Made by a program: the position numbers and the translations under genes
Shown: in pieces, positions 9,223-20,032 of the stretch
Position numbering within the stretch: position 1 is the first letter of the stretch
Layout of the letters: each line of letters opens with the position of its first letter
NCBI RefSeq assembly: GCF_001442535.1
Contig: NZ_CP013141.1
Coordinates: 2,499,492-2,563,491, forward strand
Length of the DNA stretch: 64,000 bases
Direction: 5' to 3'
Source: Lysobacter antibioticus
Lineage (GTDB): Bacteria; Pseudomonadota; Gammaproteobacteria; Xanthomonadales; Xanthomonadaceae
The notes under the pieces: model-generated
The model's database searches: none
What the model was told of the DNA's origin: nothing
What the model saw: only the letters and a program-made list of their open reading frames with translations

Positions 9223-10602
9223 CTACTGGACCAGATAACGGTCGGCGACGTTCAAGGCCTCGTCGATGATGTCCAACCCAGTCCGCAGATCGGCTTGGCT
9301 GATGTTGAGCGGCGGAGCGATGTGGACCCGGTTGAAATGGACAAACGGCCACAACCCCCTGTCCTTGCACGCCGCCGCGAACTCGGCCATGGGCCGGTTG
9401 TCGGCGCCGGTCGCGTTGTACGGAACCAGCGGTTCGCGGCTGGCCGAATCGCGTACCAGTTCTAAGGCCCAGAACATGCCGAGACCCCGCACCTCGCCGA
9501 TCGACGGATGCCGGCTCTTGAGTTGTTCCAACGCGGGCCGCACCAGCTCCTCGCCGAGGCGGCGAACGCGCTCGATGAGGCCTTCTTCCCGATACACGTT
9601 CAGGCAGGCGACGGCGGCCGCGCAGGCCAAGGGATGGCCCGAATAGGTCAGGCCTCCCGGGAAGACGCGGTGAGCGAAGGTCTGGGCGATGCGCTCGCTG
9701 ATGATCACTCCGCCGAGGGGGACATAACCGCAGTTGACGCCCTTGGCGAACGTGATCAGGTCCGGGACCACGCCCCAGCGATCGATCGCGAACCACTCGC
9801 CGCAGCGCCCGAATCCCACCATGACTTCGTCGGCCACCATGACGATGCCGTGCCGGTCGCACAGCTCGCGCACGCCGCGCAGGTAACCGTCCGGCGGAAC
9901 CAGGACGCCGTTGCCGCCGACCACCGACTCCAACACGATGGCCGCCACGGTATGCGGACCCTCGACCATGAGTACATCGGCCAGGTGCGCCAGCGCCCGT
10001 TCGCATTCCTGCGCCTCGGAGTCGGAATGGAAGGCCGAGCGATACGCGTACGGCCCCCAGAACTTGACCGTCCCGGGCATGCCGGGTTCGGCGCCCCATC
10101 GGCGCGGATCGCCGGTCAGCGATATCGCCCCGGCGGTCGCGCCGTGATAGCTACGATACGCCGACAGGACCTTGACGCGGCCGGTGTGATGCCGGGCGAC
10201 GCGCACCGCGTTCTCCACCGCTTCGGCGCCACCGCTGGTGAAGAACACCTTGTCGAGATCGCCGGGCGCCGCTTGCGCGATCAACCGCGCCGCTTCGGCC
10301 GTGGCTTCGTTCGCATGATAGGGGGCGAGCGTGCACAGGCGCTCGGCCTGCGCCTGGATCGCGGCGACCAGCTTGGGGTGCTGATGGCCGAGATTGACGT
10401 TGACCAACTGGCTGGAGAAATCCAGCCAGGTCCGGCCGCTCTCGTCCCAGAAGCGCGAACCACTGCCGCCGGCGACCACCACCGGGTCCAGGGAGGCTTG
10501 CGCCGACCACGAATGCACGACATGGGCGCGGTCGTTCCGGTAGGCCGCGGACGCCGCTGCGGTAACCGCCGTCTGTTCGCTCTGGATCGGGGTATCGGTC
10601 AT
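9223..10602 (-). CDS. Class III PLP-dependent aminotransferase
   Basis: A 459-residue fold-type I aminotransferase of the omega-transaminase group. Visible landmarks are the GGAEAVENAVR cofactor-phosphate region (about 124-134), the PLP-binding Asp258 in VADEV and Lys287 in TFAKGVN, the expected Schiff-base lysine. Such enzymes transfer amino groups between amines or omega-amino acids and keto acids. I start at ATG 10602 because the family similarity begins there and a GGAG lies upstream; the frame stays open further upstream. It is convergent with the HDO-VOC gene, which suggests a shared pathway, though the two have separate promoters. Glutamate-1-semialdehyde or ornithine-type activity is less likely from the overall sequence; the true substrate cannot be read. 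Confidence 0.9.
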   Translation of the reverse strand: MTDTPIQSEQTAVTAAASAAYRNDRAHVVHSWSAQASLDPVVVAGGSGSRFWDESGRTWLDFSSQLVNVNLGHQHPKLVAAIQAQAERLCTLAPYHANEATAEAARLIAQAAPGDLDKVFFTSGGAEAVENAVRVARHHTGRVKVLSAYRSYHGATAGAISLTGDPRRWGAEPGMPGTVKFWGPYAYRSAFHSDSEAQECERALAHLADVLMVEGPHTVAAIVLESVVGGNGVLVPPDGYLRGVRELCDRHGIVMVADEVMVGFGRCGEWFAIDRWGVVPDLITFAKGVNCGYVPLGGVIISERIAQTFAHRVFPGGLTYSGHPLACAAAVACLNVYREEGLIERVRRLGEELVRPALEQLKSRHPSIGEVRGLGMFWALELVRDSASREPLVPYNATGADNRPMAEFAAACKDRGLWPFVHFNRVHIAPPLNISQADLRTGLDIIDEALNVADRYLVQ

Positions 10603-10848
10603 CTTGGTGTCGACTCCGATGAGGCACGGGCAATGCCCGGTTGAGTTCGCATCGCCCGGCGACCGCTGCCCTGCGCCGGCGCCCGGCACGGCTCGTGCCG
10701 CGCGGTGCCTCGCTACTTCAACAGCTTCCTGCAGCCGGGGAAAGCCTCCTCCGCCAACTCGCGTCACCCCCAACCGCAGCACGCGCCCGGCCCGCGACGA
10801 GACGCAGCGCCCAGGCGGCCCCGGGCGCTGCGCGACGACGCTGCGCGC

Positions 10849-12681
<1,833 letters not shown>

Positions 12682-12703
12682 GCTGGGGCAACTCCTTGGG
12701 GGA

Positions 12704-12778
12704 TGTCCGCATTCTATCCGCGCCCCATGACGGACACGTCCGGCGGACACACTGTCCGTCCGAGCGGACACCCGGACA
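12704..12778. promoter_or_regulatory. Cluster of CGGACA/TGTCCG dyads, candidate enhancer for the NtrC-type regulator
   Basis: The hexamer TGTCCG or its complement CGGACA recurs within 75 bases. There is a dyad CGGAC-AC-GTCCG at 12731-12742 and a perfect dyad CGGACA-CAC-TGTCCG at 12744-12758. CGGACA occurs again at 12765-12770 and 12773-12778, and a single TGTCCG at 12704-12709. The cluster lies 35-110 bases upstream of the sigma-54 promoter at 12813, where enhancer sites of sigma-54 activators sit. The likely binder is the NtrC-type protein encoded at 20033-21388. The cluster also lies close to the glmS start, so an effect on glmS is possible. Confidence 0.7.
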
Positions 12779-12812
12779 GTGGCGTCCGCCCTTAAAAATC
12801 AACAGCTTGCGA

Positions 12813-12829
12813 TTGGCACGCGTTGTGCT
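12813..12829 (+). promoter_or_regulatory. Sigma-54 (-24/-12) promoter of the efflux operon
   Basis: The sequence TTGGCACG-N4-GTGCT matches the sigma-54 consensus TTGGCACG-N4-TTGCW at all but one position. The GG and GC doublets are separated by exactly ten bases. Transcription would begin near 12840, 29 bases before the ATG at 12869. Confidence 0.8.
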
Positions 12830-12868
12830 TGGGTTATGGATAAACCGCCAAGCCCGAGTCCCACCGAA

Positions 12869-14152
12869 ATGAGCATCCGCGACACTTCTGCGCAGGACCA
12901 CCGAGTCGCCACCGCCACCGTGCAGGGTCGGCACCGTCGCCGCTGGGCGCTCGGCGCCGGCGTCGGTGTGCTCGCCCTGGGCGCGGGCGCGTGGCTGCTG
13001 TCGGGCTGGAGCGCGGGTGGCCGTTCGGTCGACGCCGAGCGTTTGCGCATCGCCGAGGTCAAGCGCGGCGAACTGGTCCGCGACATCGCCGCCGACGGAC
13101 GGGTGATCGCCGCCAACAGCCCGATCCTGTATGCGATCGCCGGCGGTTCGGTCGACCTCAAGGTGGTCGCCGGCGACGTGGTCCGCAAAGGCCAGGTGCT
13201 GGCCGAGATCGACAGCCCGGAGCTGCGCAGCAAGCTCGCCCAGGAACAGGCCACCCTGGCCAGCCTGGAAGCCGAGGCCAGCCGCGCCGAACTCGACGCC
13301 GAACTGGCGCGTTCGACCGCGCGCAAGGAACTCGACCAGGCGCAGATCGCCCGCGTCGCCGCGCTGCGCGACCTGGAACGCTACCAGCGCGCCTTCGAAG
13401 GCGGCGCGGTGGCCAAGGTCGACGTCGCCAAGGCCCAGGACGATCTGAAAAAGTCCGACATCGGCCTGAGCCATGCCCAGGGCGATCTCGGCCGCCAGGG
13501 CCGCAGCGCGGCGTTGGACACCCGCAACAAGCGCCTGCTCGCCGATCGCCAGCGCGCGATCGCGGTCGAGGCGCAGCGCCAGGTCGAAGCGCTGACCCTG
13601 CGCGCGCCGTTCGACGGCCAGGTCGGCCAGGTCCAGGTCGCCCAGCGCGCCAACGTCGCGATCAACGACCCGGTGCTGAGCGTGGTCGACCTGAGCGTGT
13701 TCGAAGTCGAGATCAAGGTGCCGGAAAGTTTCGCCCGCGACCTGGCGATCGGCATTCCGGCACAGGTCACCAGCGGCAACGGCCAACCGTTCGCGGCGCA
13801 GATCTCCGCGGTTTCGCCCGAAGTCGTCAACGGCGAAGTCGTCAGCCGCCTGCGTTTCACCGGCAAGCAGCCGCCGGGCTTGCGCCAGAGCCAGCGCCTG
13901 AGCGCGCGCATCGTCCTGGACACCCGCCGCAACGCGCTGATGGTCGAGCGCGGCCCGTTCCTGGAGCAAGCCGGCGGCAACGCCGCCTATGTCGTCGCCA
14001 ACGGCGTCGCCACCCGCCGCCCCATCCGTACCGGCGTGAGCAGCCTCAACGCCGTGGAAATTCTCGAAGGTCTGCAACCGGGCGAGCGTGTCGTCGTCTC
14101 CGGCAGCGACCAGTTCGAAAACGCCGAAACCGTCCGCATCAGTGGAGAATGA
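12869..14152 (+). CDS. Periplasmic adaptor (membrane fusion protein) of an ABC efflux system
   Basis: A 427-residue HlyD/MacA-type adaptor. It has one N-terminal membrane helix, then a biotinyl-lipoyl-like half (VVAGDVVRKGQVLAEI), a long alpha-helical hairpin rich in Ala/Glu/Arg and the second lipoyl half (LRAPFDGQVGQV). A beta-barrel/membrane-proximal domain with the typical LQPGERVVVSG near the C-terminus follows. It should link the inner-membrane permeases to an outer-membrane channel, which is not in the window. An in-frame ATG at 12836 exists, but the sigma-54 promoter would start transcription after it, so I prefer 12869. The Shine-Dalgarno is weak. First gene of the operon with the small ORF, ATPase and two permeases. 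Confidence 0.88.
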   Translation: MSIRDTSAQDHRVATATVQGRHRRRWALGAGVGVLALGAGAWLLSGWSAGGRSVDAERLRIAEVKRGELVRDIAADGRVIAANSPILYAIAGGSVDLKVVAGDVVRKGQVLAEIDSPELRSKLAQEQATLASLEAEASRAELDAELARSTARKELDQAQIARVAALRDLERYQRAFEGGAVAKVDVAKAQDDLKKSDIGLSHAQGDLGRQGRSAALDTRNKRLLADRQRAIAVEAQRQVEALTLRAPFDGQVGQVQVAQRANVAINDPVLSVVDLSVFEVEIKVPESFARDLAIGIPAQVTSGNGQPFAAQISAVSPEVVNGEVVSRLRFTGKQPPGLRQSQRLSARIVLDTRRNALMVERGPFLEQAGGNAAYVVANGVATRRPIRTGVSSLNAVEILEGLQPGERVVVSGSDQFENAETVRISGE

Positions 14153-14154
14153 TC

Positions 14155-14376
14155 ATGCAAACCCAACACCACGCCACCGACTTCCCGTTCGCCCCGCAGT
14201 GGAGCTCGCAAGAGCTGACCGACGCCGTGCCGCTGCGCCTGCACCAGCTGATCGATTTCGATCAGGCCCGCGATGCCGGCGACGCGCGCTGCGCCAACCA
14301 AGCCGCATCGCGCCGCCCGATCCGCATCCATCGTTACCTGGCCGCGTGCGCGCTGCCGATGTTCGCGATCCGCTGA
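14155..14376 (+). CDS. Small ORF of 73 aa inside the efflux operon
   Basis: It starts three bases after the adaptor stop with GTGGAG eight bases upstream and ends 25 bases before the ATPase start, so spacing fits a real cistron. The product begins MQTQHHATDFPFAPQWSS, has a polar, acidic middle (LIDFDQARDAGDA) and a basic/hydrophobic tail with two cysteines (RIHRYLAACALPMFAIR). No transmembrane helix is certain. It could be a small regulator, a subunit of the transporter or a peptide substrate (leader-like N-terminus, cysteine-containing C-terminus). I do not recognise a family. Confidence 0.6.
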   Translation: MQTQHHATDFPFAPQWSSQELTDAVPLRLHQLIDFDQARDAGDARCANQAASRRPIRIHRYLAACALPMFAIR

Positions 14377-14401
14377 AGCCCACCGCCAAAGGAAACACGT
14401 C

Positions 14402-15136
<735 letters not shown>

Positions 15137-15146
15137 GACCGTCGCC

Positions 15147-16475
15147 ATGACCGGAAACAGCCAGTTCGGCTATTACGTCCAGCTCGCCCTGCGCAGCTTC
15201 AAGCGCAACAAGGTGCTGACCGCGCTGATGGTGGTCGCCATCGCGCTCGGCATCGGCGCGGCGATGACCACCCTGACCGTGTTCTACGTGCTGTCCGGCG
15301 ATCCGCTGCCGGGCAGGAGCGAGCACTTGTTCCATCCGCGCATGGATCCGCGGCCGATGGCCGGCTATACGCCCGGCGACGAGCCGCACGAGGACATGAG
15401 CCGCTTCGATGCCGAGACGCTGCTGCGCGAGAAGCGCGGCGACCGCCAGGCGCTGATGAGCGGCGGCGACGTCGCCATCGAACCGCGCCGCGACGGCCTG
15501 CCGCCGTTCCGCCAGATCTCGCGCTTCACCTCGACCGACTTCTTCGCCATGTTCGGCGTGCCGTTCCAGTACGGCGGCCCGTGGCCGGGCGAAGACGATG
15601 CGCGCCGCGCTCGAGTTGCCGTGATCAGCAGCACCCTCAACGAGAAACTGTTCGGCGGCGGCGACAGCGTCGGCAAGTCGCTGTGGATCGACAAGAGCGA
15701 GTTCCGCATCGTCGGCGTGATCCGCGACTGGCATCCGCAACCGACCTTCTACGAGTTGTCCGGCCCGGGCGGCTTCGGCGAACCCGAGGCGCTGTTCCTG
15801 CCGTTCTCGACCAGCCGCGACCTGCGCATGAGCTCGCAAGGCAACATCGATTGCTGGGGCGACAACAACGTCGACGAAGAAGGCAACCGCAGCATCAACG
15901 CCAAGTGCGCCTGGGTGCAGTACTGGGTCGAGCTGGGCACGCCGGAAAAAGTTTCGGCCTATCGCCAGTACCTGCAGAATTACGTCGCCCAACAGCGCAG
16001 CGCCGGGCGCTTCGAGCGGCCGACCGCGCCGAAGCTCGACGACCTGATGCAATGGCTGGACTTCAAACGCGTCGTCCCCGCCGACGTGCGCCTGCAGACC
16101 TGGCTCGCCTTCGGCTTCCTGCTGGTCTGCCTGCTCAACACGGTCGGCCTGCTGCTGGCCAAGTTCCTGCGCCGCTCCAGCGAGATCGGCGTGCGTCGCG
16201 CGCTCGGCGCGACCCGCACGGCGATCTTCGCCCAGTGCCTGGTCGAAGCCGGCACCGTCGGCCTGGCCGGCGGCCTGCTCGGCCTGCTGCTGGCGCAGTT
16301 GGGCCTGTGGGCGGTGCGCCAGCAACCGGTCAGCTATGCCGCCCTCGCCCGCCTCGACCCGACCATGTTGCTCGTCACCTTCCTTCTGGCCGTCGCCGCC
16401 AGCGTGCTCGCCGGCTTGTTGCCGGCCTGGCGCGCCTGCCAGGTGACGCCGGCCATCCAGCTCAAGAGTCAGTGA
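15147..16475 (+). CDS. FtsX-type ABC permease, first of a pair
   Basis: 442 residues with the MacB-like layout: one N-terminal transmembrane helix (about 20-45), a large periplasmic domain (about 50-310) and three C-terminal helices. The conserved SEIGVRRALGATR cytoplasmic motif sits before the last pair. The start at 15147 is 10 bases after the ATPase stop. The periplasmic part contains HPRMDPRPMAGYTPGDEPHE and several cysteines, so it is not a close copy of E. coli MacB. It would form a heterodimer with the next gene product. Confidence 0.92.
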   Translation: MTGNSQFGYYVQLALRSFKRNKVLTALMVVAIALGIGAAMTTLTVFYVLSGDPLPGRSEHLFHPRMDPRPMAGYTPGDEPHEDMSRFDAETLLREKRGDRQALMSGGDVAIEPRRDGLPPFRQISRFTSTDFFAMFGVPFQYGGPWPGEDDARRARVAVISSTLNEKLFGGGDSVGKSLWIDKSEFRIVGVIRDWHPQPTFYELSGPGGFGEPEALFLPFSTSRDLRMSSQGNIDCWGDNNVDEEGNRSINAKCAWVQYWVELGTPEKVSAYRQYLQNYVAQQRSAGRFERPTAPKLDDLMQWLDFKRVVPADVRLQTWLAFGFLLVCLLNTVGLLLAKFLRRSSEIGVRRALGATRTAIFAQCLVEAGTVGLAGGLLGLLLAQLGLWAVRQQPVSYAALARLDPTMLLVTFLLAVAASVLAGLLPAWRACQVTPAIQLKSQ

Positions 16476-16498
16476 TCCATTTTCCGTCGAGGCACGCC

Positions 16499-17725
16499 AT
16501 GGATATCCGCCCCATCCTGTCCACCCTGCGCCGGCACAAGACCGCCGCCGCGCTGATCGTGTTCGAAGTCGCCTTGACCTGCGCGATCATCTGCAACGCG
16601 GTGTTCCTGATCGAAAACCGCATCGCCCGCATGCAGCGCCCCAGCGGCATGGTCGAGAACGAGCTGATCCGGTTCTCGATCAGCGGCATCAACGAGAAAA
16701 ACGGCGCCGATTCGTTGACCGAGTCGGACCTGGCCGTGCTGCGCTCGATGCCCGGGGTCAAGGCGGCGACCGTGACCAACCAGGTGCGCTACGGCAGTTC
16801 GTCGTGGAACACGGGGCTGGAGCTCACGCGCGGCCAACCGGTGCCGACGGCCAACGCCACGACCTATCTCGGCGACGAGCAGTTCCTCAAGACCATGGGG
16901 CTCAAGCTGGTCGCCGGCCGCGATTTCAACGCCGACGAAGTGCTCAGCTACCGCAAGATCCGCGAACCGGGTTCGGACTATCCGATCGCTTCGGCGATCG
17001 TCACCCGCTCGCTGGCCGACGCGCTGTTCCCGGGCCAGGACCCGATCGGCAAGGTGTTCTACGGTTGGGGCGACTCGCCGACCCACGTGGTCGGCGTGGT
17101 CGAACACCTGCTGCGCCCGACCGAGCATTTCGGCGCGGCCAGCGCCGACTACTCGGTGATCTTCCCGATCCAGGTGGACTACAACAGCGGCATCTATCTG
17201 ATTCGTACCGATCCCGCACGGCGCCAGGAAGTGCTCAAGAGCGCCGCCGAAGCGTTGAGCAAGAACGGCCCGGTGCGCATCCTCGACGTCGACAACGACA
17301 CCCTCGAGAACATGAGCGACAAGTTCCATCAGACCGACCGCTCCATGGTCTGGCTGCTGGCTTCGGTCTGCATCGCCCTGCTGATCGTGACCGCGCTCGG
17401 CATCGTCGGCCTGGCCAGCTTCTGGGTGCAGCAACGGACCAAGCAGATCGGCGTGCGCCGCGCGCTCGGCGCCACCCGCGGCCAGATCCTGCGCTATTTC
17501 CAGACCGAGAACTTCCTGCTGACCAGCATCGGCATCGGCCTGGGCATGGCGCTGGCGTTCGCGATCAACCTGGCCCTGATGCGTTATTACGAACTGCCGC
17601 GCCTGCCCGGGTTCTATCTGCCGCTCGGCGCGCTGTGCCTGTGGCTGCTCGGACAACTCGCGGTGTACGGCCCGGCCCGGCGCGCGGCGATGGTGCCGCC
17701 TGCGCTGGCGACGCGATCGGCTTGA
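16499..17725 (+). CDS. FtsX-type ABC permease, second of a pair
   Basis: 408 residues with the same topology as the preceding permease: an N-terminal helix (about 15-40), a periplasmic domain and three C-terminal helices carrying KQIGVRRALGATRGQ. The start at 16499 has GAGG upstream, and the gene follows the first permease after 23 bases. Splitting the permease into two genes distinguishes this system from one-chain MacB and predicts an asymmetric transporter. Confidence 0.92.
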   Translation: MDIRPILSTLRRHKTAAALIVFEVALTCAIICNAVFLIENRIARMQRPSGMVENELIRFSISGINEKNGADSLTESDLAVLRSMPGVKAATVTNQVRYGSSSWNTGLELTRGQPVPTANATTYLGDEQFLKTMGLKLVAGRDFNADEVLSYRKIREPGSDYPIASAIVTRSLADALFPGQDPIGKVFYGWGDSPTHVVGVVEHLLRPTEHFGAASADYSVIFPIQVDYNSGIYLIRTDPARRQEVLKSAAEALSKNGPVRILDVDNDTLENMSDKFHQTDRSMVWLLASVCIALLIVTALGIVGLASFWVQQRTKQIGVRRALGATRGQILRYFQTENFLLTSIGIGLGMALAFAINLALMRYYELPRLPGFYLPLGALCLWLLGQLAVYGPARRAAMVPPALATRSA

Positions 17726-17803
17726 TCGCTGGCGTCGCCGGGAAAATAAAATCGCTCGGCTGTGCCACCGATCCGCCCTTCGCCGTATCTGTGGATATCA
17801 ACC

Positions 17804-17822
17804 CCGTCCGGACACCGGACGG
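17804..17822. promoter_or_regulatory. Perfect dyad containing CGGACAC, upstream of the DUF885 gene
   Basis: The arms CCGTCCGG and CCGGACGG are separated by ACA. The dyad contains the heptamer CGGACAC that recurs in the cluster before the efflux operon. It lies 53 bases upstream of the DUF885 start. It may be another site for the same regulator, but no sigma-54 promoter is visible here. Confidence 0.4.
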
Positions 17823-17874
17823 AACCGGGACTTCGCTTCCCGCCCCAACGCCATTCGCCACCACGGAGCCCACC

Positions 17875-19761
17875 ATGACTCTTGCGTACCCGCATCGCCC
17901 CTCGCGCTCCGCACTGCGCATCGCCGCGTTGTCGGCCGCGCTCGCCGGCGCGATCTGCCTGCCCGCCGCTTACGCCGCCGACAACACCGCGACCGCTCCG
18001 ACCTCGAACGTCCGGGCCGCGGCCGCCGCGCCGGCCGGCGATGTCGCCGCCCGCACCCGCCAGTTCAACGCCCTGGTCGACGAGCAGTGGGAAGGCTTGA
18101 TGCGCGAGTTGCCGGAGCAGGCCAGTTTCTTCGGCGACTACCGCTACAACGCCGCCTGGAGCGATTTCTCCCTGGCCGGCGCCAAGCGCCACAACGAAGC
18201 GACCCGCCGCTTGCTCGCGCGCCTGCAGGCCGTCGACAGCACCGGCTTCGCCGACAGCGATCTGCTCAATCACCGTCTGCTGGTGCGCTGGCTCGAGAAC
18301 GACATCCAGGGCTACGAGCTCAAGACCAACCAGATGCCGCTGGACCAGTTCAACGGCACCCATCTGTTCCTGACCATCATGGTCAAGGCATTCCCGTTCA
18401 ACGACACCCAGCAGTACGACGACTACCTCGTCCGCCTGCGCGGGATTCCGCGCATCCTCGACCAGGTCACCGAGGTCGCCCGCGAGGGGGCCAAGAACGG
18501 CCTGATGCAGCCGCGCTACCTGCTCGACAAGGTCGCTGCGCAATGCAACGGCATCGCCGACGTCGCCGGCGAGGACAGCGTGTTCGCCGCGTCGCTGAAG
18601 AAGTTCCCCGACAGCGTGCCGGCGGCCGAACGCGAGCGCCTGCGCAAGCAGATCCTCGAAGTCGTCGACCAGCAGATACGGCCGGCCTATCGCCGCCTGG
18701 CCGAGTTCGTCGCCAAGGAATACGCGCCGCAAGGCCGCGAGCAGTACGGCGTCTGGTCGGTGCCGAACGGCGATGCCCTGTACCGCTATGCGATCGAACA
18801 GTTCACCTCCTCGTCGATGACGCCCGAGCAGATCCATCGCCTCGGCCTGAGCGAGGTCGAACGCATCGAACGCGCGCAGACCGAGATCGCCCAGCGCTTG
18901 GGCTATGCCGATCTGAAGACCGCACGCAAGGCGATAGCGGCCGACCCTGCCCGCCACGCGAAGTCGCGCGAGCAGATTCTCGAGTTGTATCGCCAATACA
19001 TCGCGACGATGGAAAAACGCTTGCCCGACCTGTTCGGCACCCTGCCGACCACCGCGGTGCAGGTGCAGGCGGTGGAGGCCTGGCGCGAGAAAGAAGCCTC
19101 GTCGGCGCAGTACATGCCCGGCACGCCGGACGGCAAGCGCCCGGGCCTGATCACGGTCAATACCGGCGAACCCGAAAAGCGCCTGCTGACCACGGTCGAG
19201 GCCATCGCCTATCACGAGGGCGTGCCCGGCCATCACCTGCAGTTGTCGGTCGCGCGCGGCCTGCCGGCGTTGCCGAAGTTCCGCACCCTGACCGGCCAGC
19301 TCGCCTACATCGAAGGCTGGGGCCTGTACTCGGAGGATCTCGGCAAGGAAGTCGGCCTCTACCAGGACCCCTACAGCGATTTCGGCCGCCTCTCGCAGGA
19401 ACTGATCCGCGCCAACCGTCTCGTCCTCGACTCCGGCGTGCATCACCAGCGCTGGAGCCGCGAGCAGATGGTGCAGTGGATGCGCGACCACTCCGACATG
19501 GAAGAGCCGATCATCCAGGCCGAAGCCGATCGCTACATCGCCTGGCCGGGCCAGGCCCTGGCCTACAAGGTCGGGCAGTTGAAGATCCGCGAACTGCGCG
19601 CCCGCGCCGAATCGCAGCTCGGCGCGCGCTTCGACATCCGCGCCTTCCACGACCAGATCCTCGGCGGCGGCGCCTTGCCGCTGCGCGAGCTGGAAACGCG
19701 GATCGATCGCTGGATCGCTTCGGTGCCGGCCGACGCCGCGCCGGCCAAGGTCGCGAAATAA
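17875..19761 (+). CDS. Secreted DUF885-family putative metallopeptidase
   Basis: 628 residues. A signal peptide (about 1-35, ending near AAYA-AD) sends it to the periplasm or outside. The long helical body carries HEGVPGHH near residue 447, a gluzincin-like metal-binding motif shared by DUF885 proteins, followed by EGWGLYSEDLG, a probable third-ligand region. These proteins resemble M3/M32-type helical carboxypeptidases, but their substrates are mostly unproven. It lies 149 bases after the second permease and before the regulator pair, so it may belong to the efflux response or have its own promoter. A strong hairpin follows it. Confidence 0.85.
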   Translation: MTLAYPHRPSRSALRIAALSAALAGAICLPAAYAADNTATAPTSNVRAAAAAPAGDVAARTRQFNALVDEQWEGLMRELPEQASFFGDYRYNAAWSDFSLAGAKRHNEATRRLLARLQAVDSTGFADSDLLNHRLLVRWLENDIQGYELKTNQMPLDQFNGTHLFLTIMVKAFPFNDTQQYDDYLVRLRGIPRILDQVTEVAREGAKNGLMQPRYLLDKVAAQCNGIADVAGEDSVFAASLKKFPDSVPAAERERLRKQILEVVDQQIRPAYRRLAEFVAKEYAPQGREQYGVWSVPNGDALYRYAIEQFTSSSMTPEQIHRLGLSEVERIERAQTEIAQRLGYADLKTARKAIAADPARHAKSREQILELYRQYIATMEKRLPDLFGTLPTTAVQVQAVEAWREKEASSAQYMPGTPDGKRPGLITVNTGEPEKRLLTTVEAIAYHEGVPGHHLQLSVARGLPALPKFRTLTGQLAYIEGWGLYSEDLGKEVGLYQDPYSDFGRLSQELIRANRLVLDSGVHHQRWSREQMVQWMRDHSDMEEPIIQAEADRYIAWPGQALAYKVGQLKIRELRARAESQLGARFDIRAFHDQILGGGALPLRELETRIDRWIASVPADAAPAKVAK

Positions 19762-19820
19762 GCATCGCGAAGTAAGCCTCTCCAAACGAACCTCGTCCAA
19801 GCCGGACGACGGCCGGCCCC

Positions 19821-19848
19821 GCTCCTCTCGCGGCCACGCGAGAGGAGC
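19821..19848 (+). terminator. Strong hairpin after the DUF885 gene
   Basis: A perfect 12-base-pair stem (GCTCCTCTCGCG and its complement) with a GCCA loop lies 60 bases downstream of the stop. No T-run follows, so it may be a stabilising 3' hairpin rather than a classic terminator. Confidence 0.6.
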
Positions 19849-19969
19849 CCGGGCGATCCGCGGCTCGCGGACTTCGCGTTCCCAAGGCCTGTCGCGATCG
19901 GCGCACGCCGAGCATCGATGCCACCGGCCGTTCCTCGCCGGCCTGACCTGCACCGCCGAGCCCGCGCCG

Positions 19970-19975
19970 TATACT
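19970..19975 (+). promoter_or_regulatory. Possible -10 element for the regulator/kinase pair
   Basis: TATACT lies 57 bases before the regulator start. No good -35 is found 16-18 bases upstream, so the call is weak. It would allow the two-component genes to be expressed independently of the sigma-54 operon. Confidence 0.3.
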
Positions 19976-20032
19976 GCCTCGACAACGAGTCGCCGCAATC
20001 CGGCGCCCGCTCCCGAACCACACGGATTCCTG

